Part shown: in pieces, positions 1-13,300 of the stretch
How positions within the stretch are numbered: position 1 is the first letter of the stretch
Layout: each line of letters opens with the position of its first letter
Source: Lampris incognitus
Lineage: Eukaryota > Chordata > Actinopteri > Lampriformes > Lampridae
Assembly (NCBI RefSeq): GCF_029633865.1
Contig: NC_079211.1
Coordinates: 142,684,085-142,748,084, forward strand
Direction of reading: 5' to 3'
DNA: 64,000 nt
Notes under the pieces: model-generated
What the model was told of the DNA's origin: nothing
Database searches by the model: none
Seen by the model: only the letters and a program-made list of their open reading frames with translations
Translations under genes and position numbers: made by a program

Positions 1-418
1 TTTGGTTCCGCTTCTGGATACTTGTTAACATTAGGCATCATCTCCCAATGGGAACAACCAAAACTGCCATGTGGATCTCATTGAGATTTGAGGACAAACT
101 TGTGGTATTGAATGGCATGGACTCCTTATTGTAGAACTGCACACAAGGCATTATTTCTTCATAATGCTTACAGTTACAGAGCAGAGAATGTAGTGTGGCA
201 CCACTTCAGTGTCACCATCTAATATATTATTTAAATATGATGTGATCTGATTTGTCTAAATGAAAAAGACCAGGTAATGTTCATAATACATAACCCAAGA
301 TTATGTGAATGCTGTGTGAGAGTTCCATTTTAGGGCAGATAGACCCTTTTCTTGTCCAGCTAGCTGACAGTGCCTTAAAATAAAAGTTTAAAAAGTTTAG
401 TTTAAAAAGCCAACTTAC
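1..418 (-). other. bin3: bin3 intron 3 (partial)
   Basis: Intronic sequence downstream of exon 3; the next bin3 exon is off the left edge. No repeat or motif was recognised. Confidence 0.7.
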
Positions 419-459
419 TTTTGGAGCTTGTCATATTCCCGCTCAAAGTCTCTTTCAAC
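419..459 (-). CDS. bin3: bin3 coding exon 3
   Basis: These 41 nt follow the acceptor TTTTTTTAG (AG at 461-460) and precede the donor AAAA|GTAAGT (GT at 418-417). They encode VERDFEREYDKLQ plus two bases, matching the BIN3 N-BAR start. Confidence 0.93.
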
Positions 460-3400
460 CTAAAAAAAGAGAAGATTTTTTTCCCCTTCATATACACTTG
501 TCACTGGTTTCATTATTTAACATGTGCATTCATTTCAGCATCTTTCTCTTAAATTAGTGGTTAATCACAACATGTGCTTACATGATAATAACAGTGCTCG
601 CCCAACCCTGTCTCCGAAACCAGGCAAACACTGGTTAAGGAGGTAGGAAAGGTTCCTGTCTTGTGGTTCTGTGGGCTCATGGATTTAAACACATTGGCCA
701 AAACAACGAGGGAGGCAACTGCCAGTTTGTCACCATTGGGTCATCTGCTTGGATGCATCTAACCCACTCCCTGGTGAAGGCCTGGGATGGCACAGGAAGC
801 TGGGAGCCCAGTCTGATCATGTCTGCTGGGCCACAGACCCATTATACTGGAAGTGGTTTCCTCAAGCAAGGAGAACACCTACTCATCGTCACTTCAAGGC
901 AACCACCTCTGTCCCATCCCACAGATTTGACAAACTGGCCCCCCACAAGTCTTTGAGCTGAGGTGCACTGGGATGATTTAGGCTACCTGTTGTTTCCTAG
1001 GCCTCATTTATCAAGATGTATAACTACAGTTAAATTTTCATTAGTTCTTTGTGCTGAAAATGATCTGTTCAAATCATGGACTGTTTTCAAGTTGGGCAGA
1101 TTTCATTAGATTTGTTTTAGTTAATCCATAATATAAAAAAGATTAGGAACTCACGGTTTTCGAGACAATCTGCTTCTTCGGTTGGCCAATCTTGAAGGGA
1201 ATCCTGGAAACAAGAATTGAAAGCAAGAAGATGAAAATATGTCACCTATGGGTACCAGAAAGTCTTTATCTAAATTACTGAATGCTTTTGAGCAGCATCA
1301 CATCTATGATGGGTGATGGCAGGTGAGTATGGGTCAAAATGAACAAGTGCCTTCTTCAGATCCCGATGACTGACAATCTAAAGCTGCAAATCCCTGCTCC
1401 TTCAAGAGTCTGCAGCCCGAGCCCTTTGCATCTAACTTGTCCCCACCCGACACATATGGATCCCATTTCAGGCGGATGTCACTAATTAGAAGTGGTTATC
1501 CCCTCTGCTCTGTGTGGCTTGCCTGCAGGAGCCCCGTCACCAATCAGACACAGATCCCCACGCCGTAGACTGTATAAAATGTTAGAAGCATGATATTTCA
1601 GGACACTTGACACGTTGAAGACTTACAGCTCAGTATGTCAGTATGCTCAAAATGACAGCGCAAATACAAAAAGCTTGCCATAACAGAACACTCAAGACCA
1701 ACGCTACCAATTAATTAACAAACATGTCATCAGGCTCAACACAACAGCAGAAGGGAGGAATTTCATGACAACGAATTAGTTGCAACTAATTTTCAGAAAA
1801 AAATACAAACTTTTCTTTACTCTTGAAACGAAAAACACACCACAAAACTAGCTTTAGTTTTTCTAGACCCCCCCCCCCATCCTAGTAAAACAGTCTTTTA
1901 TTCTTCTTTCTTTGTGCCTTAATAAGTTGTTTCTGAGCTTTTGAGTGCTTTGGAAACCTCTGGGAAAGAAAACGCTACTGTTGCATTGCAGATGGCTGCA
2001 GAACGTCATTGATCTGACACTAATAGCCTGGAATCCAAGGTACATGATGGACAGTTGCTGTTGACAGGCTGGGTGAGGCAGCAGCTGCGTCAAAAGAAAG
2101 GTGTGTAGACTAATGAGATGGAGAAGGAGGGTGTGAGGTAAGGGCGTCGCGCAACCAGAAAATGCAGCTGATGTGAAGAAGATCCTTTTGATGACAGCTC
2201 AATCACAAAACTCAACATGACCATATAAACAGTAGAATTAATCTGGAACACAAGAAAAACAAATGAAAAACTGCTTTCAATTTCGAGAGGGGGTTGGGGG
2301 CGCACCTACCGTGCTCCTTTCTTGTTCATTTTGTCGAAAGCTGAGGTAGATGTTTGTATTCTTTATTCTACTTTTCGCAGTATTGTAAACTAAAATCCAT
2401 ACGTGTCCCATGGCCTAAAATTCTTTTCAGAGGGGATTCATGTTCACAAATGCCTGTTTAACAACTGATAACATCGAAAAAGTTGTTGGTTTGTGCTTTT
2501 GCCAGACATTTCTTCAGTTGAAAAGAAGTGGTTTCATGTATGCCATAGTTCATAGTGAGCCATTACCAACAGGGAAAACACTGCCATCAACTGAAATCTT
2601 CACATCTGTTTTTGGATGACTCATCTTCCTCCAATGAATAAAAAAAGAATACTACAGATTTAACCATGATCACATCAGCATAGTCGTGATTATGTATGCC
2701 GTCACTTTCCAAAACTGATAAATGCAGCTTGAAGTGTGACTTGAATGCAAAGATTTAAAACAAAACATGAACTGGAATTCATGTTGATCATATCAAAATG
2801 TTATATGATGTTGCTATTTGGAATTCAGCATTTGAACATGAACCAAAGCAACAAAGCATGGAATCAAGCCTTATTCTATGATCAGAAGTTTCTGGGGAAT
2901 TTGAATTATGATAGCCTGCCTGAGAACTAAATAAAGAATAAAGTATTCTGATTCTGAACTAATGTTACCCACATAATTTTTTGAAATTTTGAGGAGCGAT
3001 AGTTTTTGCTCTGGAAACCACATTCATGGCTGGGTCCGTTCCAGCACCTGTTTTAGTCAGGCTCACATTTTAAAGTTCCCATGCAACAGCATTTGCAGCG
3101 CTGCAGACCTTTGCAACTTGACATATCTGAATGAGATGGAACAGTCGGATGGGGTTATATGGGGGGGGGGGGGGGTCATCAATATTGGCTAGTTTCAGTT
3201 TGGTGGTAGAAGATGTATTTGGCACATTTGGCGTATATTGTTTAGACTCTATACTTTTTATTGCTGATATTTTATATTTTCTTATCTTTTATGTATGCAC
3301 CATTTTGAGGTTGATATAACTGCAATTATGTTGTGCTTGCACAATGACAAAGTTCTTGAATCTTGAAAGAGAAAAACATTCTCATGAAGACAAAAATATT

Positions 3401-6400
3401 TTCTTTTGTGAACTTTAGCAACATAATGTTAAATACATGTAAATTAATTGCAGATACAGAAATACATTCATAGTACCTTTAAAGCTGCTGTGTGCAGTGC
3501 TGCAGGCTAATTCTATTTGAAACCTGCTATTTAGTGACGTGAATAACAATAACAAACCAAAGTAAGCAAGACAAATTTAAATAGATGGAAAGAAAGCAGA
3601 TATACAACACTTTTGCTAACATCCGCCATTTTCAAACACCCACAGCAGATATCAGTTTGCCGAGCTGCGTAGTTAGCTGAGGACTTCAAGTGCAAGCCAA
3701 GTCTTTTGGGGGCTTGATTTTAAACACCAAAAATGACTCAGCGGCCCGGCTACGGAGATTTTGAAATCCATAAAGAGTTGTTTCAATTAGTCCCATTTAG
3801 TAGTCATATCATACTTCAGGGAAGCAAAAACATTACATATTGCACTTTCACGAAAGGCTTTTATGTGAATATTAAGTAACGTCAGCCCCGAAGTCCCATG
3901 TTCTGATGTAGCCTAAATTGTGACATTTTCTGGGAGACACATTCAGACCAGTTGATGAATGTTCAATAGATTTACATTTTTCTAGCAGTCTGGTCAATTT
4001 TCCAGCTCTGGGTGGCCACTGTAGCCAAACGAAATATTGTTTGTGAACTTAGTGTTTGTTTGGGTTTTGATTTTCAATGTTCACAGTAATGCAGCCAATG
4101 CCTCTTCAGAATGTGGGCCTACTAGTCTGCCCTGGGAATATTGCCCTTGGTACTTATGTCCACAAAGTTGTTTTCCATTTTTATACTGTTTTTGTCCATG
4201 AGCCTGAAGGAAATTCATTTCTTAGCAATACTGAGAACCTGCCCAAGGCGCTTGAAAGTCACATTCACAAATTGTCTTTGTGTAAATTTTCCTCTTAATG
4301 TCTTAAAAGGAAGATGGTCTACGAGTATGAAAATGTAAAAGAACATTATAGGTCCAGGGCAAAGACAATTCTGCAGAAGGGTCATATGAAAGCAGCCACT
4401 CATCTTAACTCTTCCTGAGGACACTGTGTTACTGGCAAATATACAGAACAGGAAGTAGGCAGAGAAAGAGACTGTGGCAGGCAACCAGAGGGAGAGAATG
4501 AGAGGGAGGATGGTATTCGTTGTGAGAATCATCTCTGATGTTTGTTCACATGCAAGTATGTGAAATTATTTCTGATGTTTCTTCACTCACACGTGAATCT
4601 GCAGAACTCTTAAATATAGAGGCATGGGCAAGTCTAGTCCTGTAAACCTTGATCCCCACCTCAAAAGGAAAGGCTGGCCTGGTCGTGTCTATCGTTTTCC
4701 CAAACCAGTTTAAATCAAATTTCCATGTGAGGAAAGCTCTGATTGGCCAACCCTCCCCAACCTTAACCAATCAGAGACAGGCATTCCCAGACCTTAACCA
4801 ATCACAGGCAGGCGTTCCCAAGTGAGTTGGGGGGGAACTCTCGTGGCGTGGTCACATGGTATTTGGAGATTTTTGTCTGATTAAAGATGGTAAAGACTGG
4901 ATAATTATCATTTCAAGCACAAACCTAACCTTATTGTTACAGATGTGGGTAGTTTACCTCATTAGCCTGATAAAAAGGTGCCCTGTCTCGTGATAAGACA
5001 CTGAAATATAAGATCAATAACTGTATAACATTTGAACTCCTTGCTTGCTGACAGCGGCCCCGCCCTCACATATAAATCTATTTGTGATTGATGTAATTTT
5101 TGACCTGTCACAGCGTTGCATCGCTTGAGTTTTGAATTAAATTGGCGGGTGGAATTAGCTAACAGCGTAGCAACGGAAGAAGGCTAAAAAGCTACTTTAT
5201 CAATACGATCTCAATCGGGCTAACAAAATGGACATCAGAGATTAGTTTTAAAAAAAAAAACCTGGCATCCAACAGTTGCCTACCAAAATGGGGACCGCCG
5301 GTTCGAATCCCCGTGTTACCTCTGGCTTGGTCGGGCATCCCTACAGACACAATTAGCCGTGTCTGTGGGTGGGAAGCCGGATGTAGGTAAATGTCCTGGT
5401 CGCTGCACTAGCGCCTCCTCTGGTTGGTCGGTGTGCCTGTTAAGGGGGGAGGGGGAACAGCATGATCCTCCATGCACTACATCCCCCTGGCGAAACTCCT
5501 CACTGTCAGGTGAAAAGAAGCGGCTGGTGACTCCACATGTATCGGAGGAAGCATGTAGTAGTCTGCAGTTCTCCCCGGATCAGCAGAGGGGTTGGAGCAG
5601 TGAGCGAGACAGCTCAGAAGAGTGGGGTAATTGGCCAGATACAACTGGGGAGAAAAACGGGGAACCCCCCCCCCCCCAAAAAAAGCAGCTCAAGCAGCAC
5701 ATCAGCGTCCTCACTCTCTGTGCCGCCACAAGCCTGTGAGCCCTCCACCTCTCCTGATGCTACAACATCGCCGGCGCCACTACCAGCAGGCCGCCGGAGA
5801 ACCAACATCCTCAGTGCAGCGGCGCCACAACCAGCAACGCCAGGCTCCTCGAGCTCAGCTGCAGCAAAATCTGTTGCGCTTGCTGCTAACCAGACCAGAC
5901 CAGAGCAAGCACCTCTGCAGTGATCAGTAGCCTCGGATGACCTCGGTGATAATTTGCCCAACCAGGTAAAACTGGACACGTTTTCAGCTCGAATGAGTTC
6001 AGGGAAGAAACAGAGTTCTGCAACTGCATGGTACCACAACAGACCCTGGCTGGAATATACAATTAAAGCTGACGCATCCTTTTGTTTTTTTGTGCCGCAA
6101 ATTATGTGAGGGGTGCTGGAGCCTTGTTATTATTATCATTATAACAATAGTAATAATAACAATTATAAAATGCTTTTCGTTAACTAAAACATTAAAACGC
6201 TGTAGTGCGGCAGTGTGCATGCAGTGGTCCTGTTGTTGCCGTTTTGCAGTTGCTGTGGTGATTTTGTGTACCCCCTCGTGAAAGTAAAACGCCCCATCCC
6301 ATTGAGCTGCTCTAGCCCAGGTCTGAGCCGAGAGTCGTCTTCAGTGTTTGACAAATATTAGCAAAATAACTGATGACAAAACATATTAAGAGTTGCACTG

Positions 6401-9400
6401 ATTGCTCAGAAGGGACACCCTCATTAGACGGGCTACTTCGGAAAACACTGGAAAACACTGGTGGCAGCAACTTGACGACTGCACAGTAAGTAAAAAGTCC
6501 ACTGCATTTTCCATATATACCACACAGACGTTTATGGGCTTAACGAATGAACGAACGAATGAATGATCTTTACTTACATTGCGCTTTCTACAGCAGAACC
6601 ATCTGTAAGATGTGTTGCAAACGCACTAAACAGGCAATGTTGTCAAAGTAACAGGCCTATGTCACGAGGATAACGTAGGTTATGCCTCACCCTCGTTATT
6701 TTCCTAGGAACTATTCTCTTAGACCAAATTACACCTACATGAAACTGCTCAAAGCAAGGTCTGTGGATTATCTTGCGTGACCGGGTCATCATTTCTGGAA
6801 AGAGACATTACTGTTGAGTTTTTCAAATGTATTCTTTTGGCGCTTTCAGCAACACAAGCCGAGTGCCATCCAGTTCCATTGTATTTGACAGAACGCAGAC
6901 ATCGACATCTCACAATACGCTGATATCTGCAAAACTCGGCAACTCACACCAAAATGATCTAGATGGATAAACAGCACTACAGGTAAGGGGGGGGGTGTAT
7001 TTTTGGATTTTGGGGTAAACTGTCCCTTTAAATCATAGCTGCTTACTAGGGGTGTCACAATTTCGATTCTAAATTGACAAACGATCAATCCGCCTACTTG
7101 CACATGTGCAAAGGTGAAAAAACACAACACTTAAAACACAACACAGCGTAGTGTAACTACGGAGCTGGGGAGGTGACATGGACGAAATGTTTTTGTAAAG
7201 CGCGTATGCGTTTTATAACTCGCATGCTTACTTTATAAAAAAATTAATGTCCACGTCACCTCCTGGGCTCCGTACTTACTGGCAGTCTGCAGTTGCACTT
7301 TTCGAGACACCATGGCCGCTGCCGGAGTCGGAGATGACGGAGAATCAACAGAACTGGAAAATCCTGAAATCACCGGTATGGCAACATTTTGCCTTCCCCA
7401 GTGAGTTATGTCAACAACGGCCGTGTCCTTTACAGAAAAACTACTTTGCTCCCAACTGACTGGTGAAATAAGTTATTGTTAATTTTAGGTAAATTATTTA
7501 AATTTGACCATATGGCCTTAGTGCGGTACATCCCCGCCAAAAAACATGGTGGTTTTGTCACAATTGATACCATGTAGCCTCTTTTAAAGAAGATTTTGAA
7601 CATGTACATGACAGTTGTCAGGTCTTAAAACCAATGATCTGTTGATCTTTACAAATAAAGACTCGATAGTCTAACAATGGCATGACCTTAAAATCAATCG
7701 TGGATTTGGAGAATCATGACACCCCTGCTGCCTACTGCCCATAGGTGTGGAGTATATCAATAGAGAAGAAAAGGGAGAGGGAAGATGGCACCCAAAAGGA
7801 AGTTAAGAGTGCATTTACAGACTGTGAGCTAAGACGCACAAGAAACCTAATTCTCCTTTGCAATAATTCACTACACTACATGTTCACAATTAAAACATGC
7901 AATACTTAAGATCAGTGTATATGATGGAATAGTGGCAATAGAGTAACACAAGAGACCACCAAATTTGGGCTTTTACAGCAAAAACCTTTCTCGGGGGGCG
8001 GGGGGCATTCCCCAGAACCCCCTTAGCTGGCTACTTTCTCCCATTGGCTGGCTACTCCATATCTTTGTGGAAGGCCCTGCAACATGCTTCACGTCACTCG
8101 GGCCCAGTCTGCACGTAGGCAATGAACAAAGAAACAAGTCATCTGTTGCGGGTTACATTATGCATCAACTGTGAGAACCAATGGCTTTCCGCTAAAACTG
8201 CAAATGTGTACGCCATCAAGAGAATTATGCATCACCCAATCTAGCATATTCTGTGGAATACAGAGACCTGGTTGAAGATGTTGGGGGGTGGAATTGTTCA
8301 GAAGATGACCCCAGAGTCAAACCTCTCACGTCATTGAAGCAAGTGTGCAGGGCCTACTGGAATGCATCAGTCAGCAGAGTCCATAAAGGGCTCTTTTCAC
8401 CAGTCACGCACCCCATTCTTGACCTTGTGTTTGGCAGTGCGTGCTGGTGGAAGCGTCGCTTGCCAGTTACTGACCATCTAACTGAACTGAGTGACGCTGT
8501 CCTTCTTGTGTGATCACTGGCACATCCTGACTGTGACACAGAACAGGGTGGAGCATAGTAAAGGATTTAATGCCCGTGTCACAGACATCCATTGAAATCG
8601 TTTGTAAGATGATGAGTTATTTCTCCCAATTAGCTTTGTATTAAACTCTACTGAGGAAGCGAGAGACAACCACACATAAATTTTCATTTTCAGAGTTTTC
8701 AAGCCCCGCGGTTATGAAGAAGCTCTGAGCATGAAGATATGGTTTGATAAACCAGGCCCTACAATGGAGCTACAAAAAGACAGGAAGGAGAACATGACAT
8801 TAAGATAAAGATTATGGTGATATTTATACATTAGCAATATTTTCAAGAAGTCAATGCAAAGAAAGACTTTTCTTGCTATACTGATGATGCCTACTTTATT
8901 ATCAGGGCTGGGCAGTAATGGAATACAAGTAAAAGTGTTGCGTATTCAGAGTACAGACATGAAGTATCTGTATTCAGCATATGTTAGTTTCAAAACACCA
9001 GTATCGAGAGTACAGTTATTTCATAAATTTTGAAGAAGATACTTCTAGAATATTTCCCTCTAGATTTTGAAGAGAATACTTTTAGAATAGTTCCCTCCTA
9101 ATCAACATTGGTGTTACAGGTGGGACTATGTGTTCAAGTTTTGTTGGCAGGCAAGCATGATATGTGAAAAATTTAATGGACAGAAATTGTCTTTTAAATG
9201 GTAGGCTTAGGCTGCAGTCTGCAACGATAAAACATCCATAATTTGCCACAACAGATTTAATCAGTGCATCATAGTTCATGCAGTGTGTTTATGTGTGTGT
9301 CTCATTCATGCAACATGAAAGTAATAGTAAGGTGAGGTCAACTGAAAAGGACCCCTATGAAACTTAAATGCTTGCCCGTCAAACTTATATGTCCTGGCAC

Positions 9401-10308
9401 CAATCCTGTTCCCAATTAAAAGTAACGGTGCCATCTTTTAAAAAAAACATAACCATTTTCAAATCAGCATACACACATTTCCTCCTGCGAGCACAACAAG
9501 TTGGTACCAGCACAGCAGCAACTGGCAGATGGTCAACACATATTGAGAGAATGGTATAATATGTGTTCTCAATATATGAGTATCACCAAAGAATAAGGAA
9601 CAATATGACAAAAATACAGCACAACTGTTTCATTTTTCTTTTAAATCTGTATTCTAAATGTAATCTGAATAAGTTACCCTTTTTGAGTACTGTAATCAGA
9701 TGTTACAGATTACATTTAGTAGTGTAATGAGTATCCCAGCTCTAGATATTCTGCCCAGCCCTGCCCTGACACTGAAAGAGAATGTGTTTAAGGTTTCTAT
9801 TAAGCTAATGTGTACATATAGCATTTCTGCAATGCAACGTTCCCCTTGTGTAACTTAGTGAAATTAGTTGTGGGTACATTTTGTTTAGAGGGGGGACCTG
9901 CATACATATACTAGCTCTCATTGGCACATAGCTGGGAGACCTACCGTAATGCAGGGTCATATCATTTTCAGAGACCTGATACATGGTCGAGTAATTTTAT
10001 GATGAGCATCAATATAATACCACCATCGAAGTAGGGCTGGGCAATAATTCAATCAGCATTGATTATTATCGTAATCATTATCATTTATCAAGAAAAATTT
10101 ATTGGGATGAAAAGTAGAGAATCGTGATACATTTTTGTCGTCTGAATTAACAATAATGAGAATCTATTCCCTAAAATGTCTTACAAAATGGGGTCTAAAA
10201 TATTTGAGGGAGTGTTGAACCAAATAGTTCAGTGTGTTGAACAAAGGTAGGATTCTTAAATGTGGTATTTTTGCATATTCAATAAGCTATCGTAATATAT
10301 ATATATAG

Positions 10309-10373
<65 letters not shown>

Positions 10374-13300
10374 TGATGAGCCAAAACATTATGACCACCT
10401 GCCTAAATGCTGTTGGTCCTCCATGTGCTGCCAAAACAGCGCTGACCCACCGAGGCAGGTGGCACGTGTCAAATTGATGTTCACATGAATGGCTGGACCC
10501 AGGATTTCCCAGCAAAACATTGCCCAGAGTATTACACTCCTTCAACCGGCTTGTCATCTTCCCACCGTACATTCTGGTGCCATCACTTCCCCAGGTAAAT
10601 GGCACAAACGTACACAATCATCCACGTGATCTAAAAGAAAACGGGACTCATCGGACCAGACAACCTTCTTGCACTGCTCCAAGGTCCAGTTCCAACACTC
10701 ACCTGCCCACTGTAGGCACTTTCAATGATGAACAGGGGTCATCATGGGCACTCTGACTGGTCTACAGCTACGCAGACCCATACGCAGCAGGGTGCGATAC
10801 ATTGTGTTGTGACACATTCCTCCCGTAACCATCATTAAAATTTTCTGTGAGCTGTGCCACAGCTGACCTTCTGTCAGTTTGGACCAGATGGGATGGCCTT
10901 TGTTGCCCTTGCCCATCAATGAACCTTGGGCACTCAACACCCTGTCACTGGTTTGTGGTTTGTCCCTCTTCAGACCACTGTTGGTAGGTACTTGCCACTG
11001 CTGACCGGGAACACCCCACAAGCCTTGCCGTTTCAGAGATGATTTGACTCAGTCATCTGACCAGGACATTTTGGCCCTTGTCAAAGTTGCTCAGGTCTTT
11101 CCTTCTCCATCCAACACATTGATGTCAAGAACTGATTGTTCGCTTAGCATCTAATCTACCCAGACGTTGACATGTGCCCTTGTTTGGAGATTATCAACAT
11201 TATTCGGTTCACCTGCAAGTTGTCATAACATTTTGGCTCATTAGTGTATATTGATATTGTGCAAAATTCCATTTGATTATCGTGGTGATAATATTTTCCA
11301 TATCACTCAGCAGCAACTACACTGAAGCCTTCAGTAACTACTGTGCTTGCCTTCAGCATTAGACACTGCAAAGCATTATATCACGATGAATGGAAAGTCA
11401 TTTGCTGGACATGTCTTATAGCTAGTAACTCTCTCAGCATTGAGAATAACTCATGCTAAAAGCTTTTATTCCACGTAGGCTATATTGCATCAACCAAGTT
11501 TGAAAGTTTCATCTTAAAGGGTTGTTGTTCTCTCAGCAGATTTCTAGGCACAGTCTGGAATATCTACGTGACAATTCCATTAAAACAGATATTATGAGCC
11601 AACCGTGTGTTTACACCGAATGAGACACCACATTTTTAGGCAACACCAATCATTTTAGGCAACACCAATCAATGAAAAGTTGATGGAAAAAGATGAAGGT
11701 GGTTTGCTCCAACCAATGCAAATTGGGAGGAATGATCACTCACTTGAATTAGGAAATATAGCCCTGTGATGGCCTGGCAGCCTATCCAGGGTGTCGCCCT
11801 GCCTGCCGCTCAATGACTGCTGGAATAGGCTCCAGCATCCCCGCCACCCTGAGAGCAGGATAAGCGGTTTGGATAATGGATGGATGGATAACTTGAGAAA
11901 ATATTTCATCCTTAGTGAAGAGGCAATAACCAACTGGCTTGAGCGCGTCTACTAGGAAGCGGTTCCCACTCCTCGAGTACTGGATAAGATATAGGACAAT
12001 CAAATAGCTGCCGTGTGCTCCTTCCTGCAGTTATATGGTAATGTTGCAGGATAAATGCCTCATCGGGATCGAAATATGAAACAACAAGCACAGAAGAAGG
12101 TCGGCAAGGTGTTTGGCTTTGCCGGGGTATGTTCCATATATTCACTTAATGTCAACTTGCCCCATCGTTATGTCAACTGCAAGAATAGATCAATGCTTAA
12201 TATTAGGCTCAAGCATATTTACAAGGAGAGATGCTAGTGTGCTGGTACACTGGTTGAATGATGCCATGATAATGTTCTCTTGTTATCTTTGCACTCTTCG
12301 TGCTATTTTTGCTTTGTTGAGCGACACCACATTACTCGGTGGTTGCGTACAAAAGCAGAGTAAGACTTTCATCTTCACACCACATTTCCTTAAGTAAGTT
12401 GTTAACTTTCCAACGGATGTCCAGCGTAGTCAACAAAAGCAACTGAATGAAACATGCCCCGCTACTACATAAAAAAAAAAACCCAACAGTGATCTAATGG
12501 CAATAGCTTGAGATATTTTTGACCTCCTGTGGACTATCTCATAACACAAACCTGATATCCTAAGCTTTACTTCAATAATAGGACATAAGACAGTGGTATA
12601 TCTTCTTCTAAAATAATATTTGCATCAGCCATACAAGCATAGGGAAGACAAAGCACCATGTTGGCTTCAGTCTCTGTATGTTCCCTGACCAAACAAATCA
12701 AATTCCTCGCACACCAGCCCCGATGTACGAGTGGTTGTGTTGCCTTGAGAGAAAACATCCCCAATTCCTATTCCAACCAATAATCTGTGTGTGATCAACT
12801 CTTTTAAAATCAATTGTTTTGAGGTAGGGCATCCTTGGATTGTTAGAGGACATGTGCAACGTCATCCTTTCAAACCCATCACACGGATTATTAAAACAAC
12901 ATAATCATAATCCATCTTCAAACGTCCAATAAGAAGCAAGAAGCAGTAAGAAGCCAGAGTGATTGTAAAACACATTTGCATGCCTTGACATTTTCAACTG
13001 CAGTTTGAATTTTGGCAGGTGCGCCTTCTCGGCCAAGTATGCTGCCACCTTTACAGTCAGCTGTGGGAGCAAAAGCATACTGGCCCACACCCCTTGAAAT
13101 CGTACATAAATGTTGAGAATTCGAGTAAATCCAAAGACAAGTTTCATTTGCACTTGTTTCTTTTGGAGAAACTAGATTTTAGAAGGAAAAAAATAGAGCT
13201 TCTGGTAACTGACCAACACCGCCCCCCCCCCAAACTGTGTCAAATACAAAAGGAGATTAATCACAAGATATAATTTATGATTAACTGCTTAACCACGTCC

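Larger units (their letters stand above)
10033..11310. mobile_element. second GGGCTGGGCAATA-type element, split by a Tc1 insertion
   Basis: AGGGCTGGGCAATAATTCAATCAG-type left sequence begins near 10033. After the Tc1 copy the element resumes with TTGATATTGTGC and GATTATCGTGGTGATAATA-like text. The right terminus is uncertain. Confidence 0.4.

Noticed and set aside
5290-5320. tRNA gene from the GGTTCGAATCC box
   Set aside because: The same box recurs in four copies with a shared 400-bp body, so it is a SINE head; no cloverleaf with intact acceptor stem.
5537-5923. Pro/Ser/Ala-rich 128-codon ORF
   Set aside because: It starts inside a SINE and runs through a low-complexity stretch; competing frames are also open.
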